Below, piece by piece: positions 36,043-43,506 of a DNA stretch of 64,000 bases. How positions within the stretch are numbered: position 1 is the stretch's first letter; every line of letters starts with the position of its first letter. The position numbers and the translations under genes were made by a program. This stretch comes from Pseudodesulfovibrio profundus (lineage in GTDB: Bacteria > Desulfobacterota > Desulfovibrionia > Desulfovibrionales > Desulfovibrionaceae). Location: assembly GCF_900217235.1 (NCBI RefSeq), contig NZ_LT907975.1, positions 1,897,001 through 1,961,000 on the forward strand, read 5' to 3'. The notes beneath the pieces were generated by a model. That model saw only the letters and a list, made by a program, of their open reading frames with translations, was not told where the DNA came from and made no database searches.

Positions 36043-36317
36043 GAAATATATGATCCAACACCGATGGCACCTACAACCAAAGCAAGCATCCCTGTAACCG
36101 TAGTCACAAAATCTCTATATAACCCAAAAGAGTCTTTTGCAGTATCAGCCATCACTGGCGCAACAGGTGCAATCCCAATTATTTCATGCAAAATGCTGCA
36201 AGATTGTCCGCGCAAAGTAACCATAAGAAGGTATACGAATCCCAATACAGAGAGGGCGGCTATCACCCAGCCTAAAAATCTCACGATCGCAACGATACAA
36301 TTCCATATAAATCTCAC
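36003..36317 (-). CDS. Small membrane protein, 3'-truncated by the IS (last gene of the peptide operon)
   Basis: GTG 36317 overlaps the E1 enzyme's stop codon (GTGA) and has GGGAGGAACC before it, so it belongs to the operon. It encodes two hydrophobic helices: FIWNCIVAIVRFLGWVIAAL with LGFVYLLMVTL, and TTVTGMLALVVGAIGVG. Native sequence ends at SYIS where the element begins at 36042; the last 13 residues come from the IS. The missing part might have held a transport or protease function. No family is recognised. Confidence 0.65.
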   Translation of the reverse strand: MRFIWNCIVAIVRFLGWVIAALSVLGFVYLLMVTLRGQSCSILHEIIGIAPVAPVMADTAKDSFGLYRDFVTTVTGMLALVVGAIGVGSYISRPLHGKPHTFTL

Positions 36318-37435
36318 GATAGGTTCCTCCCGCTGCAATATGGACACTCATCCCACACGCAATACTCTTCCAGCACCAACTTCTTCGTAAAAAAATTGAA
36401 TTCGCCGCGTTTGCCGATCATGGTCGGCTTCAGGTTCGGCAGCCCCAGCAACAGCTTCAGACACTCGTTGGCCACAAAAGATGCGGAGATCGCCGCAAGC
36501 GGGGCCAGGTTGCCGAGGTTGCGGTGCTCCTTGACGATGCGCTCCGCACCTTCGATCTCAGCCACCTTAAGCTGGTCCATGCCGTGCGAGATGCAGTGGA
36601 AGCACGGCGTCTTGCCGGGGATGATCGTCGGCCCCACCAGGCTGAGGTGCATGTTGTAGCCGCCGGCAATGATGTAGGGCAGATCGAGCGCAAAGGCCGC
36701 CTCATTGATGATCGCCGAGGTGTGGCCCACCGAAGGAAAATCCGCGCAGTTGATCAGGACCGTCTGCGACCTCAAGCCGTCCTTCAACAACGCGATCAGC
36801 CGTTCCGAACTCTCCAGCTTCTCTTCAATGGCCCGGACCGTGTAATACTCCTCCCGGCGCGAGTTGAGCATCCCTTCGAGAGCCAGGGTCTTGAGGCTGC
36901 CCACATCTCCCTTGGTGAACAGGGAGCGGTTCAGGTTGTGCGGCTTCACCACGTCGTCATCGAGCAACGTGAAGTGCTTGATCCCCATCTGGGCCAGTAG
37001 GGAGACGACCCAGCTCCCCACGCCCCCGGCCCCGATCACCACCGCCTGGCTTTCCGTTAACCGCTGCCAGGCGGATTCCACATCGTAATACGGGACATAG
37101 GAACCGATGAACGTCTTCACCCTCCGGAACGGGTCGGATTCGCGGGACGCCACTACCTGCACATCTTCCAGGGCGCAACGCTCGATCAGGACGTCGAAAA
37201 GCCGCTCCAGCCCGACACACTGCCGGTCAGTGAGGGCGTAGGTTCCCGCCAGCTTGTCATACGGCAGGCTCCCATCCAGATTGGAAAGAATCCTGACGTA
37301 ATCCTCATCGGCAAAGGCCAAGTTGAAACTCTGCCGGATGTCCGAGACAAAAAACTGGTACGTCCTCTCCTGCGGCATGGGCACGAACGAAACCGATGGG
37401 CGGAGGCGGAAGCGCTCCTCGCTGTAGCGGCTCAT
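36314..37435 (-). CDS. E1/ThiF-like adenylating enzyme with PqqD/RRE-like N-terminus (second enzyme)
   Basis: The 373-residue protein begins at ATG 37435, overlapping the upstream stop (ATGA). Residues about 1-95 look like a winged-helix RiPP-recognition element of the PqqD type (RLRPSVSFVP, then ILSNLDGSLPYDKLAG and LFDVLIERCALED). Residues about 125-360 are an E1-like Rossmann domain with VVIGAGGVGSW, DDDVVKPHNLNRS (the ATP-binding D...N..R), and a structural zinc set: TPCFHC and CPYC. Such enzymes activate a carboxylate as acyl-adenylate, as MccB, ThiF and TOMM ThiF-like proteins do. Together with the Cys-rich peptide it suggests a ribosomally made modified peptide. Confidence 0.82.
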   Translation of the reverse strand: MSRYSEERFRLRPSVSFVPMPQERTYQFFVSDIRQSFNLAFADEDYVRILSNLDGSLPYDKLAGTYALTDRQCVGLERLFDVLIERCALEDVQVVASRESDPFRRVKTFIGSYVPYYDVESAWQRLTESQAVVIGAGGVGSWVVSLLAQMGIKHFTLLDDDVVKPHNLNRSLFTKGDVGSLKTLALEGMLNSRREEYYTVRAIEEKLESSERLIALLKDGLRSQTVLINCADFPSVGHTSAIINEAAFALDLPYIIAGGYNMHLSLVGPTIIPGKTPCFHCISHGMDQLKVAEIEGAERIVKEHRNLGNLAPLAAISASFVANECLKLLLGLPNLKPTMIGKRGEFNFFTKKLVLEEYCVWDECPYCSGRNLS

Positions 37436-38556
37436 TTGCGCCCCTCCCCGCAGGACTGGCACTCCTTGTCCCTTTCGACGACGAAGGTGTCGAGGCTGTA
37501 GTCATGGAAAAGGAATTCGCCCCGCCCGCCGGGAGCCGCCTTTCGGTCTTCCGGGTTCATGAAGTAGCCCAGGATATCCAGCGCTGCCGTGGAGGCGCTG
37601 AACGTGGACAGGCCGCCCAACCCGCCGAACCAGCCTTCGCGCTCCTTGACCGGATGGGGAATGGGCTTCCAATCCTTCAGGCTCTCATGAAAAAACGTGG
37701 CGTAGCAATCCGCGCACGGCGTCACATGGGGGATCAGCAACTCGCCCAGGGAGGCGAGATGGGCATCGAACCCTCCGGCCGCCAACACGGGTATGTCATG
37801 CTGCAGGGCATACCGCGAAAGCTTGATATTGGTGTAGCCGACGTAGGGTTGATCGGTGGTGTTGACGATGAGCGAGGTTCCCCGGACCAACTCGTCGAGA
37901 TCGGTGTGCGTCCTGAGGGTGGCATTGCGCAACTCGACTTGGGGTTCAAAGGCAAAATCCTCAACCAGCGCCTTAGCGGCCTCCGTCTTGGGGATGCCGA
38001 CCTGTGTGGCGATCCGATACGGCGTCCGGGCAATGTCGCTCTCCTCGACATCGACATAGTCGATGAGGGTGAAACGCCTGAACCCCATCATGCTGAGTTG
38101 CTGCAGGATGCCGCTGCCCATGGCCCCCAGGCCGAAAACCGTTATCCGGGCGTCGAAAATCCGTTTTTGGACTTCATGAGCCTTCTGCGGCGACTTGAGG
38201 ATATCCAGCAGGAAATACAACTGGCGCTTGTATTGTTCCACATACTCGACCGGCAACAGGTCGGTTTCGAGCGGATCGGACAAGGTCACGATTCCTTCAG
38301 TATCAAGAAAGGAGAGAAAGGCCTCGGTTTCTTCGTCCATGACCAGCCCGGAATGGCTCAGGGAATCCGTCAAGGGCTGCGGCTTGGACAATTCCTTGAG
38401 CAGGGCCGCAAAGGCGGGTTTACACTCAATGCGCAACCGCCTCCGGTTGGACAAAAAAAGGAAGAGAACTGGGCAGATCCCTTCCTTTTGAGGATAAAGA
38501 AAAACCTCCACCCCGTCTCGCAGTTCCGGGGCGGAGGCTTCCGACAGCTGTGTCAT
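37432..38556 (-). CDS. E1/ThiF-like enzyme with RRE-like N-terminus (first enzyme)
   Basis: The 374-residue protein starts 14 bp after the peptide gene at ATG 38556. Its N-terminal about 100 residues have a beta-hairpin and winged-helix character (VLFLFLSNRRRLRIECKP, then AFLSFLDTEGIVTL), like the leader-binding domain of E1-type RiPP enzymes. The Rossmann part reads ITVFGLGAMGSGI, with LIDYVDVEESDIARTPYR, where the usual N of the ATP-binding motif is not conserved, so adenylation may be weakened. Zinc-type Cys pairs remain: TPCADC and CQSC. It may be the leader-binding partner of the more canonical second enzyme. It is tightly coupled to that gene by ATGA overlap. Confidence 0.8.
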   Translation of the reverse strand: MTQLSEASAPELRDGVEVFLYPQKEGICPVLFLFLSNRRRLRIECKPAFAALLKELSKPQPLTDSLSHSGLVMDEETEAFLSFLDTEGIVTLSDPLETDLLPVEYVEQYKRQLYFLLDILKSPQKAHEVQKRIFDARITVFGLGAMGSGILQQLSMMGFRRFTLIDYVDVEESDIARTPYRIATQVGIPKTEAAKALVEDFAFEPQVELRNATLRTHTDLDELVRGTSLIVNTTDQPYVGYTNIKLSRYALQHDIPVLAAGGFDAHLASLGELLIPHVTPCADCYATFFHESLKDWKPIPHPVKEREGWFGGLGGLSTFSASTAALDILGYFMNPEDRKAAPGGRGEFLFHDYSLDTFVVERDKECQSCGEGRK

Positions 38557-38570
38557 TGGGGCTTCGCCTG

Positions 38571-38783
38571 CTAATATTGAACCTGACCGCCCTTGACCGC
38601 CAGATACTGTTCCCAGGCCTCGGTGTTCTCCACGAAATTCGCATCCGCAGAGCAGGTCCTGGTGCAGCAATCGGAGCGGCTGCCGGAACAGGAGGCCGTG
38701 TAGGCGACGCTGTCCATGCCGTCTTCGTCGGAAACGATGGCAAACCCGAATTTTTCCATGTGGTCATCATTCTTCTTCTGCAT
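38571..38783 (-). CDS. Cys-rich candidate precursor peptide, 70 residues
   Basis: ATG 38783 follows TTGAGGACCGAT. The N-terminal part (residues about 1-30, MQKKNDDHMEKFGF and AIVSDEDGMDSVAYTA) is acidic and leader-like. The next stretch is rich in Cys and Ser/Thr: SCSGSRSDCCTRTC holds four Cys in 14 residues. The C-terminus (AWEQYLAVKGGQVQY) contains a GG five residues from the end. No signal peptide or zinc knuckle of a known family is seen. Being first in an operon of two RRE-bearing E1 enzymes makes a RiPP precursor the best reading; the modification is unknown. Confidence 0.68.
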   Translation of the reverse strand: MQKKNDDHMEKFGFAIVSDEDGMDSVAYTASCSGSRSDCCTRTCSADANFVENTEAWEQYLAVKGGQVQY

Positions 38784-38914
38784 ATCGGTCCTCAATCGGT
38801 TAAATTTTCATTCCCGAGAATTCATTTTCTACAGACATTTTTTAGAGGCTGCCAACCGTTAAGTCAAGATATCTCGAAACGGATTGGGATTATGCTAACA
38901 GGCTCTCCACACAA

Positions 38915-39646
38915 CTATTTCATGGGGTCAAAATTATTCAAATGATATGTTATGTCCTTTCCGTTATTCAATAAACACTTGCTGCCATCATACTGCACCA
39001 AAAACGAATGTTGCTTGCCGGATGCGACAACACCAGTTGCAATAAGTTTTGCGATCTCTCCACTTTGAAATACTATATAGTCGCTTCTCCACGCCCCGAC
39101 GATGAGTCGCCTAGTAATAAATACATAAAATGTTGTTGAGGCATTATTCGATTTGTAGCTCTTTGCTTGGATTGTGAATTGAAACTTTCCGTGTTTGTTG
39201 CAATTTGCCGTCTTCACCTGGATATGAAAATACTTGTTTCCCTTGGATGCAACGACGTCAATTCCTTCATCAACCGTCATGATTGAAGCGTTGTACCCTC
39301 GAAACAGGAGTTCGCTTAACAACCCATACTCTCCAGCCTTACCGGTATATAAATTCGAAACCTGTGGAAATTTTTCTGATGCTGTCTTTTTCCGTTTCTG
39401 CTTTGCTTTGTACACGCCGGAGAGGTGCCCGCCTTTGCCATTGGGAACTTTGGAAATCTTGGCTTTTCTTTTGGCGCTACGAATATGATTGCTGATGGAT
39501 TGGCCGACCTTCTTCCCCAAATCCTCCAAATCCAGGCCACCATAAACAGCGGGATACCTTGCGACGAGAATTTGGGCAATTTCGCGAAGGTTCAACTTCC
39601 GTTTCTCTACGGACAACACTTCGATACAATGGTCTAACCTATTCAC
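38915..39646 (-). CDS. Winged-helix (HARE-HTH-like) protein with PD-(D/E)XK nuclease-like domain
   Basis: The 243-residue protein has an N-terminal helical part (residues about 1-90: VEKRKLNLREIAQIL...GLDLEDLGKKVGQSISNHI) resembling the HARE-HTH domain found with restriction enzymes. Residues about 95-215 then read YTGKAGEYGLLSELLFRG, VDEGIDVVASKG and FHIQVKTA. The order G-E-(x)n-D-(x)n-QVK is the nuclease signature of PD-(D/E)XK folds. The gene is AT-rich, lies between the peptide operon and a helicase-nuclease gene on the opposite strand, and probably belongs to a defence or restriction set. ATG 39646 lacks a strong ribosome site. Confidence 0.7.
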   Translation of the reverse strand: MNRLDHCIEVLSVEKRKLNLREIAQILVARYPAVYGGLDLEDLGKKVGQSISNHIRSAKRKAKISKVPNGKGGHLSGVYKAKQKRKKTASEKFPQVSNLYTGKAGEYGLLSELLFRGYNASIMTVDEGIDVVASKGNKYFHIQVKTANCNKHGKFQFTIQAKSYKSNNASTTFYVFITRRLIVGAWRSDYIVFQSGEIAKLIATGVVASGKQHSFLVQYDGSKCLLNNGKDITYHLNNFDPMK

Positions 39647-39804
39647 AACGTCTCCAAGTCACGCTCAAGAAATTCCATTGCCTAGGTAAGATCGAATTAA
39701 ATCTTGACCTTCAGCACCTTTTCAACCCTTTCTATAATGTGTATTGATTAACTTCAACGGAAAACGAAAATTCAAACGTATCTTGATGAGTTCGAGGCAG
39801 TGAC

Positions 39805-42800
39805 ATGAATACGGACAGCACGCTCACTTTGGTAATATTCGCAGCCGAATGCATCAATTTTGCCTCCGCGCAAAATTCGGTTCCCATCCTGCGAAGCATC
39901 CAAATCCGCAACACCTCGGATGTGCCTGTTGAGAATATCACCCTGGAGCTCACTCCTCACCCTCCGTTTTGCCGGAACAAGACTTGGACCATAGACAGAA
40001 TACATGCCAATAGCGACATATCCCTCTCCGACTTGAGGTTGGAATACGACTTCGCTTTTTTCGATGGGCTCAACGAAGCTGAGCGTGGACAACTGACCTT
40101 CCGGCTTCGCCGGAACGAGGCGCCCTTGGGCGAACAGATTCTGCCCATCAGGCTTCTGGCGCGAGACGAATGGGGCGGCTTGGGCGAGATGGCCAGCATT
40201 CTCGCCGCGTTTGTCTCGCCAAACGATCCCGTTGTCGCAAAAGTTTGCAAACGGGCAAGTATACTCCTGGAAAAGGGTGGTCACAACGGAGCGCTCAACG
40301 GGTACCAGGATCAAGACCCCAAACGGGCTTACATGCTTGCTGCCGGCATATGGTCGGCCATCACCGAAAAGGCACTGAGCTATGCACAGCCTCCCGCCTC
40401 TTTTGAATCCAGAGGGCAGAAGGTCAGAGGGCCGCGGCGGATACACGACGAGGGGTTGGTCACCTGCCTCGACAGCTCGCTGCTATTTGCTGGTGCGCTT
40501 GAAGCGGCGGGGCTCAACCCTGTCATTATCTTTACCAAGGGACACGCCTTTACAGGCGTCTGGCTTGCGGACAAGACCCTGCCCTCCATTGAAGAACCGG
40601 ATGTCGTCGAACTCCGCAAAGCCATCGCGGCACGGGAATTCGTGGCCTTCGAAACAACCTTGGTAACGAATCGCCCCGTAGCGGACTTCACCCAAGCGGT
40701 TCAAAACGCCAGGGTGAAACTCAACGAAAAAAACGAAGTCGACTTCGAGCGTGCCGTGGACATCCGTAGGGCTCGTTTTGCAGGTGTCACTCCCCTTGCT
40801 GCCCATCATGTTGAGGAATCATCAAAAGAAGCCGCAGAGGATGTTGCCCCTGCGGCTCTCCCGCCGGAACCGGATTTCGGCATGCTGCCGGGCGAAGTCA
40901 TCGACGAAACTCCCCAGACACCTCAGGACAGAATTGACCGCTGGCAACGAAAGCTTCTCGATCTGACTCTTCGGAATCGCCTCCTCAACTTCAAGGACAC
41001 CAAGCAGACCATCCCGGTCTTGTGTCCTGATCTTCCGGGACTGGAGGACATGCTGGCTGACGGGAAACGCCTTCGAGTCATTTCTTTGAAGGATGAGAAC
41101 CCTGTCGGCGCGAGAGACCCGGAGCTGTATCAACAGCAATACGGAAAGGACATCCATGAAGAGTTTGCCAAGGACGCCCTGGAGCGCAAGCAACTCTGCA
41201 TCGACCTTTCAGGAACCGAGATGCGCAACCGGCTGATCACGCTCTTCCGCAAGGCCAACAGCGAGCTTGCCGAAGGCGGTGCCAATACCCTGTATATGGC
41301 GGTGGGCTTCCTCAGGTGGAAGAAAACGGAAAACGACCCGACGCTGTATCGGGCCCCCATCCTCCTGCTCCCGGTTTCCCTGAAACGTCGTTCGGCGAAA
41401 TCGGATTTTTATCTTGCACACCATGAGGACGACATCCGCATCAACTCGACCCTCCTTCAATTCTTGCAACGGGATTTCGGACTCAGGGTTCCGTCCTTGG
41501 AAGGAGAGCTCCCAAAAGACGAATCAGGTATCGACGTCCCTTTGGTCTTCTCGCTCATGCGCCAGGCCGTGCGGGACATCCCAGGATTCGAGGTTGTTGA
41601 GGAGGCGGCGTTTTCCACGTTTTCCTTTGCCAAGTATCTCATGTGGAAGGATCTGGTCGACCGAACCGAGGACCTGAGAAACAACCGGCTTGTCAAACAT
41701 CTCATCGACTCGCCCGAAACTCCTTTTGTCCAAGCGTGTGACGGCCCCTGTCTTCCCCTGCCCAACGAGATCGATAAAAAGATCCCCCTGCATGACCTGC
41801 TCACTCCGCTTCCCGCCGACAGCTCCCAACTGGCTGCCGTTGTTGCGGCCATGAACGGGCACGACTTCGTCGTCATCGGCCCTCCCGGCACAGGAAAAAG
41901 CCAGACAATCGCCAACATGATCGCCCAGTGCCTATCCGTAGGGAAACGCGTCCTTTTTGTGGCGGAGAAATCAGCGGCGCTGGACGTGGGTTACCGCCGA
42001 TTAAAGGCATACGGGCTTGGCGACGTCTGCCTTGAACTCCACTCCAATAAATCCGACAGGAAACGTGTTCTGGCCCAACTGGGAGCCGCTTGGGAACGTA
42101 GCGAGACATACGCTGCAGATTCATGGACCCGTGCAACCAGCAGACTGGAAGAGGCAAGGGACGAGCTCAACAGGTATGTGGAACAACTTCACGCACCCGG
42201 CAGCCATGGCTTCAGTGTTTTCCAAGCCATCGGCATTGTCACCGGACATCGCCCACGGTTCACTCTCACGTTCGACAATCTCAATGCGCACGATCCGGGC
42301 ATGTTCGCCAGGCTTGAGGAGACCGCAATACGTGCGGACAGGATTCACACCATTGTCCACGACTGCAAGGGATTCGACAGCATCGACGCTGAGGACTGGA
42401 CGTTTTCTTGGCAAAACAGCCTGATTGAACACGCCGAATCAATTTTGGCCACTATTCCCCAACTCAAGGAAACAGCCGACGCCTTGGTGCATAAGATAGG
42501 GCTACCGGACGCTGAAGAAACAAATCTTGAGCGCATAAAGCAACTCAATCGATTCCATGAAGTCTGCCGGATCGCTTCCGGGCAGGACTACAGCAAGGTC
42601 GTAGATGCGGAATTGGGCCGTCTGGAAGAAGCTGCGGCATCTCTCGACGCCGCCATCACCGTCATTCGCCAGGCCCGGTCGAACCTTACGGCCAGCTATG
42701 AAAACGCCGAACTGAAACGCATCCCCGTGGACGACATCGACCGCCAATGGCGAGAGGCAAATGCCAAAATGTGGCCATTTTCGGCCTTCGAGCGCAGACG

Positions 42801-43503
42801 AATCGGCAAACTTCTCCAGAGCTATGCGGCGGACGGCAAGGTGGATGTCGCTTCGGAAATAGTTCCCCTGCGGGAAATCCAAAACAACATTGAAACCATC
42901 GACCAGAGCGAGTTGGCAGGGCTTCCGGTATTTCAAAACGAAGAGACTGACCATTCCAACGTTTTGGAATACCTGAAAGGTGCTGAAGAGTTGCAACAAG
43001 CGCTTGCCGATGTTCGGCGTCATGCCTCTGATGCCCAGCGATTTGGAGCCGCATTGGACTCCCTGCTCAACCACGGGCAGCAACAACCTGACGCCGAACG
43101 CATGGCAACGGCATTTCACTCAGCGCTCAGGGAATTCAAATCGGCCAGTGAAGCCTACGCCGTCCACTCCAAGGGAAAGCTGCATATCCAGTCGATAGAG
43201 TCCCTTGAAACGGACCTGCGACATTTGATCGCCCACAAGACTCAACTTGCGGATTGGGTCCGTTGGGTGGCGGTCAGAGAGGAAGCACGAGCACTGGGTC
43301 TTGATCCATTTCTGAAGGCACTGCGAACCGGGCAAATCGAAAACGCCAAGTTGGATTTCCGGGTGGCATATTTCCATTGGTGGCTGCCTCTCGTCATAGA
43401 CGCCAGTTCTGAGCTTCGCGGCTTCCGCCACTGGTCCCATGAAGATTTGATACGAGAGTTTCGAAAGAGGGACGAAGCCGTCCAAAAAATGGCCACGGAC
43501 TAG
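39805..43503 (+). CDS. DUF4011-type SF1 helicase, N-terminal part (ends at an in-frame TAG)
   Basis: The 1232-residue product carries an N-terminal beta-rich/transglutaminase-like region (about 1-330). A DUF4011-like segment follows (RIDRWQRKLLDLTLRNRLLNFKD, near residue 373-395; here RLLNFKDTKQT), then helicase domain 1A with Walker A VIGPPGTGKSQTI (about 690-702). It stops at TAG 43501-43503. The next 2.2 kb continue in the same frame with the Walker B and later helicase motifs. The conceptual protein would be about 1967 residues, so this fragment alone cannot hydrolyse ATP normally. GAGGCAGTGAC precedes the ATG. Proteins of this layout are known in phage-defence islands. Confidence 0.82.
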   Translation: MNTDSTLTLVIFAAECINFASAQNSVPILRSIQIRNTSDVPVENITLELTPHPPFCRNKTWTIDRIHANSDISLSDLRLEYDFAFFDGLNEAERGQLTFRLRRNEAPLGEQILPIRLLARDEWGGLGEMASILAAFVSPNDPVVAKVCKRASILLEKGGHNGALNGYQDQDPKRAYMLAAGIWSAITEKALSYAQPPASFESRGQKVRGPRRIHDEGLVTCLDSSLLFAGALEAAGLNPVIIFTKGHAFTGVWLADKTLPSIEEPDVVELRKAIAAREFVAFETTLVTNRPVADFTQAVQNARVKLNEKNEVDFERAVDIRRARFAGVTPLAAHHVEESSKEAAEDVAPAALPPEPDFGMLPGEVIDETPQTPQDRIDRWQRKLLDLTLRNRLLNFKDTKQTIPVLCPDLPGLEDMLADGKRLRVISLKDENPVGARDPELYQQQYGKDIHEEFAKDALERKQLCIDLSGTEMRNRLITLFRKANSELAEGGANTLYMAVGFLRWKKTENDPTLYRAPILLLPVSLKRRSAKSDFYLAHHEDDIRINSTLLQFLQRDFGLRVPSLEGELPKDESGIDVPLVFSLMRQAVRDIPGFEVVEEAAFSTFSFAKYLMWKDLVDRTEDLRNNRLVKHLIDSPETPFVQACDGPCLPLPNEIDKKIPLHDLLTPLPADSSQLAAVVAAMNGHDFVVIGPPGTGKSQTIANMIAQCLSVGKRVLFVAEKSAALDVGYRRLKAYGLGDVCLELHSNKSDRKRVLAQLGAAWERSETYAADSWTRATSRLEEARDELNRYVEQLHAPGSHGFSVFQAIGIVTGHRPRFTLTFDNLNAHDPGMFARLEETAIRADRIHTIVHDCKGFDSIDAEDWTFSWQNSLIEHAESILATIPQLKETADALVHKIGLPDAEETNLERIKQLNRFHEVCRIASGQDYSKVVDAELGRLEEAAASLDAAITVIRQARSNLTASYENAELKRIPVDDIDRQWREANAKMWPFSAFERRRIGKLLQSYAADGKVDVASEIVPLREIQNNIETIDQSELAGLPVFQNEETDHSNVLEYLKGAEELQQALADVRRHASDAQRFGAALDSLLNHGQQQPDAERMATAFHSALREFKSASEAYAVHSKGKLHIQSIESLETDLRHLIAHKTQLADWVRWVAVREEARALGLDPFLKALRTGQIENAKLDFRVAYFHWWLPLVIDASSELRGFRHWSHEDLIREFRKRDEAVQKMATD

Positions 43504-43506
43504 GTA

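Noticed and set aside
37396-38574. 392-residue plus-strand frame opposite the E1-like genes
   Set aside because: No recognisable domain, whereas the minus strand has two E1 domains with overlapping stops and starts.
43501-43503. Pyrrolysine or selenocysteine-type recoding at the TAG
   Set aside because: The family is not known to use a special residue here, no downstream structure is seen, and a single substitution is simpler.
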